From: CAWCTD01 sp963798455
GTDB taxonomy: Bacteria; Acidobacteriota; Terriglobia; Bryobacterales; Bryobacteraceae
Direction of reading: 5' to 3'
Assembly: GCA_963798455.1 (NCBI GenBank)
Contig: CAWCTD010000004.1
Location: 806,001-870,000 of the forward strand
Length of the DNA: 64,000 nucleotides
Shown here: one piece after another, positions 51,304 through 60,039 of the stretch
How the letters are laid out: the number at the start of each line of letters is the position of its first letter
Numbering within the stretch: position 1 is the stretch's first letter
Position numbers and translations under genes: made by a program
The notes under the pieces: generated by a model
Told to the model about the DNA's origin: nothing
Seen by the model: the letters and a program-made list of their open reading frames with translations, nothing else
Database searches by the model: none

Positions 51304-52689
51304 CTATCTCGTGTTGACCAGCTTGCCGTTCTCGTCAAGATGCGGGTATGGACCCCCCTCCACAATCGGCCCCACAATGTACTGGTCGTACATGGTGCTC
51401 GGCTGAAAGTACTCTGGGCGCCGCAGGTGTTCCTTGACCACCGCGTCGTTCAACTCCAGCCCCAGGCCGGGGGCGTCGGGCACTGATACGTAGCCCGCCT
51501 TGACCATCGGCTTCGGCAGGCCCGCTACCAGGTCGTCCCACCAAGGGATGTCCACCGCATGATGCTCGCACACCAGGAAGTTCGGCATCGTGGCCGCCAG
51601 GTGCGCGGCAGCTATCTGCCCGATCGGCGAACCCGGCTGGTGGATTACCACCTGCATCCCCTTCGAGTCGGCGTAGTCCGCGATGCGTTTGATTTCCAGT
51701 AGGCCGCCCGAGGCGATGATGTCCGGTTGAAGGTAGTCCACGGCCTGGTTGTCGATCAGACCCTGGAACCCTTCTTCCAGGCCAAACGCCAGCTCGCCAG
51801 TCAGCAGCTTTGTGGTCGTGGCCGCTTTGATGGTTTTATACCCTTGCCAGTCCAGCGGGTTCTCGAGCAGGTCCTCGGCCCAGGCCAGGCTGTAGGGTTC
51901 AAACGCCCTGGCGTATCGAATCGCATCGCCCACGCCCATCAGCCCGAAGTGGTCCGCTGACAGCGGCTGCTCCCACCCGATGGCATCTTTCACTGCCGCA
52001 ATGTATTCGCACAAGTACGGCAAGCCCTTGTCCGTGCAGAGACCGGTGACGGGGTTGACCGCGCCCGGCCGGTCGGCAACCATCCTCGACCCAAGATCCA
52101 TCTTGAACCACGTGTACCCCTGCTTCTTGCGTGCCAACATGCGCTGGCCGAAGACCTTTGGGTCCTTGGACCCGGTCGTGTCGCAGTAGATCCGTATGCG
52201 GTCCCGGAGCCTATTGCCCAGGATCCGCCACACCGGCACGCCGTAGACCTTGCCGGCGATGTCGTGCAACGCCAGATCGACGGCCCCGTAGCCCGTGTTC
52301 CAGAAGTTCTGGCCGGCGAAGTTGCGAATGCCGCGCCGTGCATTGTAAGACGTTCCGTAGTGCCCCAGAATCGTCTCGATCTCGAGAGGATTCCTGCCCA
52401 CCAGGAACGGCTTGAGCACCAGCGCGCTGCCCATGGTAGAGCCGGCAAAACACTCGCCCAACCCGTACACCCCCTGGTTGGTGTCGATCCGTATGATGGG
52501 GTAATTGAAGTTCGACGCTACCAGGCAGGCCCGGATGTCGGTGATCTTGAGGTCGCTTGGGGCTGAGTTCTTGTTGACGCTCCCGGCGGGCTTGGTCTGT
52601 GCTCCGGCTGGCGCCTCCGAAAACTTGAGCAGCGGCCCAATGACGGATGAGGCCGCGGCCAGCCGCATCCAGCTTCGACGGCTCACCAT
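51304..52689 (-). CDS. Tat-exported enolase-superfamily dehydratase, galactonate-dehydratase-like (copy 4)
   Basis: The 461-residue paralogue starts at the ATG at 52689. The signal begins MVSRRSWMRLAAASS with the twin arginine at residues 4-5. It keeps KMD, SADHFGL, WAEDL, TGELAFG, IHQPGSP and CEHH. It shares TGELAFG with copy 3, and TGEQSFG marks copies 1 and 2, so the array appears to consist of two pairs from successive duplications. It is the first of the four to be transcribed. Confidence 0.85.
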   Translation of the reverse strand: MVSRRSWMRLAAASSVIGPLLKFSEAPAGAQTKPAGSVNKNSAPSDLKITDIRACLVASNFNYPIIRIDTNQGVYGLGECFAGSTMGSALVLKPFLVGRNPLEIETILGHYGTSYNARRGIRNFAGQNFWNTGYGAVDLALHDIAGKVYGVPVWRILGNRLRDRIRIYCDTTGSKDPKVFGQRMLARKKQGYTWFKMDLGSRMVADRPGAVNPVTGLCTDKGLPYLCEYIAAVKDAIGWEQPLSADHFGLMGVGDAIRYARAFEPYSLAWAEDLLENPLDWQGYKTIKAATTTKLLTGELAFGLEEGFQGLIDNQAVDYLQPDIIASGGLLEIKRIADYADSKGMQVVIHQPGSPIGQIAAAHLAATMPNFLVCEHHAVDIPWWDDLVAGLPKPMVKAGYVSVPDAPGLGLELNDAVVKEHLRRPEYFQPSTMYDQYIVGPIVEGGPYPHLDENGKLVNTR

Positions 52690-52711
52690 GCGTTGGATTT
52701 CCCTCTTGTTA

Positions 52712-53242
52712 TTACAAATCATTACTGAGTGTCTGATCGAGAGTCAGTATCCACTGAGCGCCAGCCGCGGCGGTGTCCGCAATGGCCACCCGATACGCCG
52801 CTTCTGTAAGCTGGATATCGCGCGGGGGCGCGGAATCGCGCCAGACCTGCCTGCCGGGTGCGCGGACCCGGGCCAGCCTTACCACCCAGGAATTCGAATC
52901 GATCCACAGCGGACCGGTCGGCCCGGCGGACTGGCCATCTGTGTTCCTGTCCTGTGCCTTGATACTCGGCCAAACCAGTCCGGTCAGCGCGACCACGCCG
53001 GACGACGGGTCCAGCTTCATGTCAGAGAGCGGCGCGGCACAGAGGGTTCTCCACTCGCGTACTGCCAGTCCCACCTTCCATGCCGTTTCAGTGACCGCCC
53101 GGATCCCCGGACTGGAGTCGATGTTCCCGACAATGAGGCAGTTGATGGGACCGCCGGCGAACAACTCGACGAGCTTGGGATCCGTCCAAGTGGATGGCCA
53201 TCGAAACGGCGCCATCCGATCCGGCGTCGGTTCTGCGGTCAC
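52712..53242 (-). CDS. Hypothetical protein, possibly a truncated member of an acidobacterial secreted-enzyme family
   Basis: The 176-residue protein starts with GTG at 53242 behind GGAG. Recognisable stretches are MAPFRWPSTWTDPKLVELF, GLVWPSIKA, SAGPTGPLWIDSNSW and GAQWILTLDQTLSND. The domain reads like the N-terminal part of a larger protein, and it stops abruptly 22 bases before copy 4 of the dehydratases, which suggests loss of the C-terminal part. No signal peptide is visible. The function is unknown. Confidence 0.5.
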   Translation of the reverse strand: MTAEPTPDRMAPFRWPSTWTDPKLVELFAGGPINCLIVGNIDSSPGIRAVTETAWKVGLAVREWRTLCAAPLSDMKLDPSSGVVALTGLVWPSIKAQDRNTDGQSAGPTGPLWIDSNSWVVRLARVRAPGRQVWRDSAPPRDIQLTEAAYRVAIADTAAAGAQWILTLDQTLSNDL

Positions 53243-53333
53243 CGGGAGTCTCCTTTGAAGTCATGCACACCACCTGACCCTGTTCTCCCTCAGTATGTGA
53301 TGCGGTCGTAGCAGTTCAGAGTCCGTCTCTGCT

Positions 53334-56300
53334 CTAGAACTCCGCCCGAAGGCCGATCTCTATGTTCGGCTGTCCTTGTCCGAATGAAGTATAGTCTCCC
53401 CGAACCCCGCTGAACCGGCCAAAGGTGAGCGGGCTGTTAGTGCTATATGTGCTGTTAGGCGCGGCGAACTGCGGCTGCGGGAACGGGAGATTGCCTAAGT
53501 CCACGCGCGTCGTGAACCTCAGCCGCTCCCCGACCGTCCAGATCTTGGCTGCCGAAAGCTGCGTCCAGTTGGTTCCGGGAATTTCAAAGGTGTTCCTTCC
53601 CAATGTCCCCGCCGTGAATGCAGCCGGGTACGCAAATGCGCTGAAATTCAGGTAGGGATTCTGGGCCGAGCTCGGGAACCGGTGGGGGCCGATGCTCCAA
53701 CCCTGCACCACCGCCTGTTCCATCGGCACCAGCGCGTTCGGCCGCGAACTCCCCGGCAGGTACTTGTACGGGCCGCCGGAAAAGGTGACCGATGCTGGCA
53801 AGCCTGACTCGAAGCTCTGTGTCCAGGTGATGTCCCACCCGCCCAGCAAATGATTGAGAACCCCGCCCCGGTTCACCAAGCGCCGGCCTTTGCCCAACGG
53901 CAACTCGTAAGTCAAGATGCTCGTAAAATGGTGGCGCGCGTCATAGCCGGCCCGGGCCTTTTCCAGCCGGCGGTTGTAATAACTGATGCCGCTGGCCACA
54001 CCGTCGTTGTCGGCCTCATCCAGTGTCTTCTGGAAAGTGTAGAACCCCACCAGCGTCATTCCGGTCGAGTAGCGCTTCTCGAGACGGACAGTCCCAGCGT
54101 GGTGCGTGTTGTGGCCGAAGTTGGAATAAAAGTTGATGTTTCCGAATTGCGGATAGGGTTTGTAATTCTGTGTGGCCTGATAGATCTGGTTGAGCACTGC
54201 CGGATCTTTCGACACGTCCAGCCGGATCGCGTTGACATTCCAGGCGTTCAACAACCTCACACCCGCCGCCCCTTGGTAGAGGAGCTCCGCCAGCCAGTTG
54301 TTCGTGAACTGGTACTGGAAGCCGCCGGACCAGCTCATGATGTACGGCATGCGTATGTTAGGATCGTACCAGTCGACGTTGCGCGCGCTGTAGTTGGTCC
54401 CCACAAATGGGGAGCTGCCGTTGGAATTCTGCGTGTACCTGAACGGGGGAGGCCCTTGCGAGAGCAGGAAGACGTGCCGTGGGTCTCCCGGCGGCGACTG
54501 AATGTTAACGGTACCTTGATACTCTTGAAAATTCTGGCAGATGCCGTTTGTCTGCAAATCGACCTTCGAGATGGCGAATGACGACCGGAAGACGAACTTG
54601 GGCCGGAAGTTCCATACCAGCCCCAGCCGTGGCTGAAAGTTGTTCAAGTCCTTACTGGCAAGCTGGCCAACGGGGTGTGTGACGGCCCCCATCTTCCCCG
54701 TCAGCGGATCGATCATGGTCGGGTTAAACTGCGACTGCTGCCCGTACTTAGTCTGAAACGGCGTTTCATATGCCCAGCGGAGGCCGAGGCCTAGCATGAG
54801 GCCGCGGACCGGCTTCCAGTCATCCTGAACGTACCAGGCATGCTGCCAAAAGCGCGGAAGCCACGAAGCAAAATCCTGGGTATAAACCGCGCTGCCCACC
54901 GTACCCAACAGGAAAGACGCGAAAGTGTTGCCCGTGTTTGGAGTAAACGGAAGCTCCGTGCCACTGAAATTGTAGCTTCCGCTGGGCAGCGCCGCCATGA
55001 CAGCGTTGTAACGCGTGCGGGTCAACTCATAGCCAGCCTTCAACGTGTGCGGCCCGAGAATCTGAGTGAAGTTGTTCTGAAACATGACATCCTCCCCCAC
55101 CTGCCTCTCCCTTCCCATGGAAGTGCTTCTATAGCCGATGTTGAAGAACGGGAACGTCTCCCCGGAAACGTTAGGTATGCCGAGCGTCTGGGCCCAACCC
55201 TGACCGTAGCTCAAAGGATCGAGAGTGTAGGCACGCCGGTTATACCCCAGTCGGACTTCGTTGTATCTGCTGGGCCCCAGAACCAACGTATCGTTGACTA
55301 CGATGTTCACGAGATCCGTAGGTGTTGGCTGGGCGCCGTAGTCGAGCAAATCCCAGGCAAACTCGGAATAATGCGGGCTCGAACCTCGAGCTGCCCGGTG
55401 GTGAGCCTGCGAATAGCGGCCGAAAATCTTGTGGTTCGACGTGAACTGATGGTCGATCTTGATGTCCCAACGGGTCCGGTGAATCTGCTTCGATTCATCC
55501 ATTTTCAAGTTTTCCACGGGCCCGGTGTTGGTCATGGTTCCGGCCGAGGTCGCCTTGTTAAACGGATTCTTCGCCAGGAAATTCTTCACCACAGGATCGA
55601 ACAGGCTGGGCGATATTTGATTGCCCGAGAACGGGTCCCGCAGCCAGTTGCCTGCGGCGTCCTGCCGCGTGGTGAAGGGGTTGTAAATCGGGAGACCCTG
55701 CCCGCCAAACGAGAAGTCGCCGTTATACATCGCATCACTCGGCACGCTTCTGGGTTGTGAGGGATTGCCCGCCATCTCTCGGTGAAGCGCGAGACCCAAC
55801 AGCCAGAACGTCCGGTCCTTGCCGTTGTACAGCTTTGGGAAGTACAGCGGACCGCCCCCAGTGGTTTCGAACTCGCTATAGTGGTACGGATTGGAACTGG
55901 GGAACTCCTGAAGGTAATGCCGGTGAATCATGTCCTGAGTGAGGAACCGCTCGTCAAACGTGCCATGAAGCCGATTGGTGCCCGAGCGAAACACCAGGTT
56001 CATCGCTCCACCGCCTGCGTGCCCGGTTTCAGCAGACACCCCGGTGGTGCTCATCTTCGCCTCCTGTACCGCGTCCATTGTTGTGACGGGCGATTCGTCG
56101 ACACTCAGCGCGGCGCCAGTCACGGGCTGCTTGGAGCCTAATCCGTCCATAGTGACGGCCATCGCCCGTTGACGTTGCCCCATCATGTGGATGCCCGAGC
56201 TGCTGAGCACCCCTTGGTAGTAGTAACTCAACCTCTGAAGCTTCTTGAATGGTATCGGGATCGCCACCAGTTGCTCGCTTCCCAGGATGGTTCCCGCTTC

Positions 56301-56738
56301 CGCGGTGTCCGTCGAAAGCAACGGAGCCGCCGCACTCACGTTGACTGACTCCGTGAGTGAACCCACCTCGAGCACGATGTCGACGCGCGGCGTCTCCCCT
56401 GTCCGCAGCACAACACCGTCGCGGACCAGGGTCCTAAACCCGCCTGCCTCCACGGTGATCCGGTAAGTCCCCGGGCTCAGATAGGGCACATAGTAGGTCC
56501 CCTCAGTGCTGCTTTGTGTCTCCGACCGGAATGAAGTCGAAACGTTGATGACTGTCACTTTGGCCCCCGGCACCAACGCCGCACTACCATCGGAAATGGT
56601 GCCCACCAGCGTTGCCGCGCCGCTTGTCTGGGCAACCGCCACCGTCGTCGGCACTAGCGAGACCGTTGCGATAGCCAATAGGACGAAACCAATTCGAACC
56701 CTGGCCCGTAGGGCGCAGAAAACCACACCTTTCGTCAT
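53334..56738 (-). CDS. TonB-dependent receptor with carboxypeptidase-regulatory-like domain (Oar type)
   Basis: The 1134-residue outer-membrane protein has a signal peptide (IGFVLLAIATVSLVPTTVAVAQ), then an Ig-like CarboxypepD_reg domain (about 40-125, with GTYYVPYLSPGTYRITVEAGGF), a plug domain, and a long beta-barrel ending in the aromatic-terminated strand IEIGLRAEF. Such receptors import large glycans or other ligands with energy from TonB and are abundant in Acidobacteriota. It is the likely entry gate for the substrate handled by the exported enzymes encoded on either side. Confidence 0.9.
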   Translation of the reverse strand: MTKGVVFCALRARVRIGFVLLAIATVSLVPTTVAVAQTSGAATLVGTISDGSAALVPGAKVTVINVSTSFRSETQSSTEGTYYVPYLSPGTYRITVEAGGFRTLVRDGVVLRTGETPRVDIVLEVGSLTESVNVSAAAPLLSTDTAEAGTILGSEQLVAIPIPFKKLQRLSYYYQGVLSSSGIHMMGQRQRAMAVTMDGLGSKQPVTGAALSVDESPVTTMDAVQEAKMSTTGVSAETGHAGGGAMNLVFRSGTNRLHGTFDERFLTQDMIHRHYLQEFPSSNPYHYSEFETTGGGPLYFPKLYNGKDRTFWLLGLALHREMAGNPSQPRSVPSDAMYNGDFSFGGQGLPIYNPFTTRQDAAGNWLRDPFSGNQISPSLFDPVVKNFLAKNPFNKATSAGTMTNTGPVENLKMDESKQIHRTRWDIKIDHQFTSNHKIFGRYSQAHHRAARGSSPHYSEFAWDLLDYGAQPTPTDLVNIVVNDTLVLGPSRYNEVRLGYNRRAYTLDPLSYGQGWAQTLGIPNVSGETFPFFNIGYRSTSMGRERQVGEDVMFQNNFTQILGPHTLKAGYELTRTRYNAVMAALPSGSYNFSGTELPFTPNTGNTFASFLLGTVGSAVYTQDFASWLPRFWQHAWYVQDDWKPVRGLMLGLGLRWAYETPFQTKYGQQSQFNPTMIDPLTGKMGAVTHPVGQLASKDLNNFQPRLGLVWNFRPKFVFRSSFAISKVDLQTNGICQNFQEYQGTVNIQSPPGDPRHVFLLSQGPPPFRYTQNSNGSSPFVGTNYSARNVDWYDPNIRMPYIMSWSGGFQYQFTNNWLAELLYQGAAGVRLLNAWNVNAIRLDVSKDPAVLNQIYQATQNYKPYPQFGNINFYSNFGHNTHHAGTVRLEKRYSTGMTLVGFYTFQKTLDEADNDGVASGISYYNRRLEKARAGYDARHHFTSILTYELPLGKGRRLVNRGGVLNHLLGGWDITWTQSFESGLPASVTFSGGPYKYLPGSSRPNALVPMEQAVVQGWSIGPHRFPSSAQNPYLNFSAFAYPAAFTAGTLGRNTFEIPGTNWTQLSAAKIWTVGERLRFTTRVDLGNLPFPQPQFAAPNSTYSTNSPLTFGRFSGVRGDYTSFGQGQPNIEIGLRAEF

Positions 56739-56901
56739 GATCTCTTCTTCCCAGAGAACGGTCGTCTAGACTGTTCCCTTCTTCTCGTTGTGCCAGGGGT
56801 TATGCCCCTGGACACCAAACCCTCTTTGCGCGACGTCCATTTCTCGCCGCGCTTGCCTCATGCCGAACCTATCAGTCAGCAGCGCCAGACAGCGCTGCCG
56901 A

Positions 56902-58413
56902 TCACAACTCGTGGATAACTTTGAAACCAGTGAGCCGCCCCAAACGCTCGATCATCTCCACGTGATCACCATAGAAAACCACGCGATGGAGCGACTCGAA
57001 CGTCGATGATGCCATACGCAATGCTCCTCTCGGCCTTTGGTCCGCCGCGACGTTCACGAGTGAAAAATTGCGCAGCAACTTGTGGGCATCGCTCACGCGC
57101 GTTCGCATCTTGCTGCGGCACCCGCGGTCGATATCGGCGTTGCCCATGACCTCGCCGGTCGAAACCAGAAAGTTCTGCGGATCTATGAACTTCGCCAGTG
57201 TGATTGGGCCCTGACCACCGAACAGCACCTGAACGCAGGTTGCGTGTATGTCCCCACTATAAGGATACCCACGGAGGATGTACGGAAAACCGGGCCCACC
57301 GACCCCCTGCATTGCCGTGGGCGCCGAGCAGTGCGCGTGGATGACCTCGTTGTCGCTGATGTCGAAGACGGGATCCGTGATAAAGCCGGGTTTGCCCGAA
57401 AACGAGGTCACCAGCATCATAGTCATGGCGCTATCGATGTCGCCCTCGCACACGCCGTACTGCCCCTCGTTGTTCAGCTTCGAGAACGAAATGCATGGGT
57501 ACCCGCCATTACCCATATCTTTGTGGCCGGAGATGCAGTCGATGGCGATCGCGTTTGCCTTCTCGCGGCGCATCAGTTCGAGAATGGCGAGATGCACGCG
57601 CGCGGCCAATACGGTTTGTTCTCGGGGAGGTTCGCGAACCAGTGCGGCACCCTTGATAACCTCGTCCGCAAGCCTGCCTGCATCGTTTCCATCCACCTTG
57701 TCGATCAAGGTCCTGAGGGTCTCATAGGAATGAAATGCGAATGCGGTGCCAAACTGCTTTGTGTAGGTATCGCCGTACTTGAATTGGGGCTGGTCCGGTG
57801 CCACCACCAGCACTTTGCTTTTCCGCAGGTGGTGAATGGTGAAGAAGGAGTCCGCGTACGGATCCAATTGCTCATAGTCGCTTGAGACGACGATGTCGAC
57901 CTTCTTGCCCAGTTGTGTGGCCCTCGAGGGGTGCTGCCAGTCGTGGCCGGAGTAAGGACGTTCGAACACGAGCGTCGGCTTGTCGAGTGCGAATATTTGT
58001 TCGAGATCGGCGGCCGCTCCCGAGCAGACGATGACGGCGAGGATCCCGTCCACATCGCCGAGCGACTGAGCCCACGCCGGCACCCCGCCACGTTGGAGGA
58101 GCACTTCGCCTCCCACGAAATGGATGCGGCGAGGGTAGCGCTTCTCAATCTGTGCGAGGTTGGCATCGATCTCCTTGATCTCCTGATCAATGTTGACGCT
58201 GCGCCCCGGCCACCCCCCTGTTGCCGCCATGGGCCCGCCATCCGCCCCATAACGGGCGAGGTAAACCTTCTTGACGACTGCCGGGCCGTCCCAAGGCGCA
58301 TCGCCGGACTGCCGGCTAGCCACTGTTTGATTGGCCAACGCCGCCCCAGGCATTCCGCCAGCCACGGATACCACAAATCCCCGTCGTGTGACGGGGAATA
58401 GACTTTCTGACAT
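56902..58413 (-). CDS. Tat-exported L-fucose/L-arabinose-isomerase-like protein
   Basis: The 503-residue protein starts at the ATG at 58413 behind GAGGAGG. The signal VTRRGFVVSVAGG carries a twin arginine. The mature protein resembles the fucose/arabinose isomerase group: an N-terminal Rossmann-like part with IVCSGAAADLEQIF, a central AIAIDCISGH, then CISFSKLNNEGQYGVCEGDIDSAMTMMLV and FDISDNEVIHAHCSAP, where Glu, Asp and His would hold a metal ion. These enzymes interconvert aldoses and ketoses in the cytoplasm; an exported form is unusual. It lies just downstream of the third DHDPS-like gene. Confidence 0.75.
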   Translation of the reverse strand: MSESLFPVTRRGFVVSVAGGMPGAALANQTVASRQSGDAPWDGPAVVKKVYLARYGADGGPMAATGGWPGRSVNIDQEIKEIDANLAQIEKRYPRRIHFVGGEVLLQRGGVPAWAQSLGDVDGILAVIVCSGAAADLEQIFALDKPTLVFERPYSGHDWQHPSRATQLGKKVDIVVSSDYEQLDPYADSFFTIHHLRKSKVLVVAPDQPQFKYGDTYTKQFGTAFAFHSYETLRTLIDKVDGNDAGRLADEVIKGAALVREPPREQTVLAARVHLAILELMRREKANAIAIDCISGHKDMGNGGYPCISFSKLNNEGQYGVCEGDIDSAMTMMLVTSFSGKPGFITDPVFDISDNEVIHAHCSAPTAMQGVGGPGFPYILRGYPYSGDIHATCVQVLFGGQGPITLAKFIDPQNFLVSTGEVMGNADIDRGCRSKMRTRVSDAHKLLRNFSLVNVAADQRPRGALRMASSTFESLHRVVFYGDHVEMIERLGRLTGFKVIHEL

Positions 58414-58520
58414 AAAGCTCCTCCTCGGTAACTCAACGCTCAACTTGAAAATTTAGGATAAACACATCCACAGCTATTTTACTAAACATATATTGTGTAT
58501 CTCTTGTGTTACGCACTACA

Positions 58521-58562
58521 AGTTCTTTACGGTTAACGTTGGTGGCTAACTTATCGGTACGC
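58521..58562. repeat. 42-base repeat, copy 1, upstream of the isomerase gene
   Basis: It begins AGTTCTTTACGGTTAACG and ends near TTATCGGTACGC. It matches 59930-59972 at roughly three quarters of positions, with the GGTTAACG and GCTAAC blocks kept at the same spacing. It lies between the aldolase stop and the isomerase start and may be a promoter or operator. Confidence 0.45.
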
Positions 58563-58563
58563 T

Positions 58564-59514
58564 TCACTTACAGCCATATCCTGGTGCATCCGCTTGCCCC
58601 AGGCTGCCGTCTTCATTGAGCACCTGCTCCTTGAGCAGAAACTGCTTCAGGGCCTTGCGTTGTTCCTCTGTCAGGGGGAGAAGAGGGCGCCGGGGGATGC
58701 CGGCATCAAGGCCCATCAGGGTCATGGCAACTTTCAAACCGGGGAGTCCATGGACGCCGGAGACCGCCTTGCTGATACGGGTGGCCTTTTCGTGCAAAGG
58801 GAGGCCTCGCGCCAGGTCGCGAGCGGCGCCGCACCCGAACAGGTTCCCGACCAACTCAGGAAATGCGTTGGCCAGCGATACCGTGCCTCCCACGGCTCCG
58901 TTGATCATCCCCGGAAAAAGAGATCGCACCGAGCCCGCCAGCACAAGGAGCCTCTCCCCGGCAAGTGCGAGAAAAGCCTCGATGCCGCCCCCCGCGCTGT
59001 CCTTTATTCCCACAATGTTAGGATGATCGGACAGGCGCCTCACCAGATCTGGAGACAACGCGAAGCCACGGAACTTGGGGGCGTTGTACAGAAGGAGCGG
59101 AATCGGAGAACTATCGGCTACGGTCGTGAAGTAGCGGTAGAGCACCTCGTGGGTCATCTGCTCTCGAAAGTGAGAGGGAGCCGCGAGGCGTCCAAAATCC
59201 GCTCCGAAATCGCGGGCTTGCCTGAGAAACCTTTCTGCATCACGCTGCGCTTCGCATGCGGCGCAGGCTATCAGGACGTTTTGCCTCCGTTTATGCGCAG
59301 CGATGACCTTCAACACAGAGAGCCTTTCGACCTCCGTGAGGCTCTTGCTCTCGGCACTTGAGCCAAGAGCAGAGAAGCCCACCAAGCCTGCACCGGCATA
59401 GAACTCCAGATTGGACTCTAGCGCCCGATAATCGATCTCCTCATCCTGAGCGAAAGGCGTCGTGACCGGAACGAATACTCGGGACAGATTCCGGCGAAAC
59501 TCGGACGGCTCCAC
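58564..59514 (-). CDS. Dihydrodipicolinate synthase/KDG-aldolase family protein (third copy)
   Basis: The 316-residue barrel has VPVTTPF at the start, Tyr143 in LLYNAPKF and Schiff-base Lys171 in VGIKDSAGG, so the lyase site is complete. It is clearly a paralogue of 45006-45929 (shared ADFG, FREQMT-type and GAVGGTVSLANAFP blocks). There is no signal peptide. It probably cleaves a 2-keto-3-deoxy sugar acid. It lies upstream of the isomerase gene on the same strand and is flanked by the 42-base repeats. Confidence 0.83.
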   Translation of the reverse strand: MEPSEFRRNLSRVFVPVTTPFAQDEEIDYRALESNLEFYAGAGLVGFSALGSSAESKSLTEVERLSVLKVIAAHKRRQNVLIACAACEAQRDAERFLRQARDFGADFGRLAAPSHFREQMTHEVLYRYFTTVADSSPIPLLLYNAPKFRGFALSPDLVRRLSDHPNIVGIKDSAGGGIEAFLALAGERLLVLAGSVRSLFPGMINGAVGGTVSLANAFPELVGNLFGCGAARDLARGLPLHEKATRISKAVSGVHGLPGLKVAMTLMGLDAGIPRRPLLPLTEEQRKALKQFLLKEQVLNEDGSLGQADAPGYGCK

Positions 59515-60039
59515 GGGGATTCCTCAATCTGACGTGCCGCTTCGAGTTTCTAGTGAGTGGCAGTCGTGAAACCGGTGCGGAGCCAAGGGCGTCCGTTGGG
59601 CGTTTGGAGTCCGCACGGCGAATAACGAACGGCTCAACCGGCTGGAGCACTTCGCCACACAGCCTTCTCCGGTTAGCCCAAATTTCTCACCCAGGGTCTG
59701 GCAACGAGCCACTTCTTCTGGCATGACTGAGTCTCCAGCTCGGAGCCTGGAAACACGGGATTGCGGCTCTCTCATCAGCCCTTCACGGCCAAACAGTTCG
59801 CACTCGCGCCGCCTCTTCTCGGGCAGCCTAGCCCACGAGCCTACTCTAGGAGCCCATCGAAGAAGGTGCACAATTCCCTTTTTCCACAATGCACCGCATT
59901 TATGTAATCAGATCCCCCACTCCCTGAGAAGTTCATTACGGTTAACGCCACTCGCTAACATATCAGTGCCGCGATTAACGTGCACCGCCGAGAAGACCGG
60001 GTCTTCCCATCCGTCTTCCAGGCGCAGCAAGCCTGGAGA
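59515..60039. other. Non-coding gap before the third aldolase gene
   Basis: Frames here are short and without recognisable content. The stretch holds copy 2 of the 42-base repeat at 59930-59972 and presumably the aldolase promoter. Confidence 0.55.
59930..59972. repeat. 42-base repeat, copy 2
   Basis: It begins AGTTCATTACGGTTAACG and continues GCTAACATATCAG. Same orientation as copy 1 at 58521. The two copies bracket the third aldolase gene. Confidence 0.45.

Noticed and set aside
47054..52689. Assembly artefact as the reason for four similar genes
   Set aside because: The four copies differ throughout in sequence, signal peptides and spacers, so they are real paralogues and not collapsed or duplicated reads.
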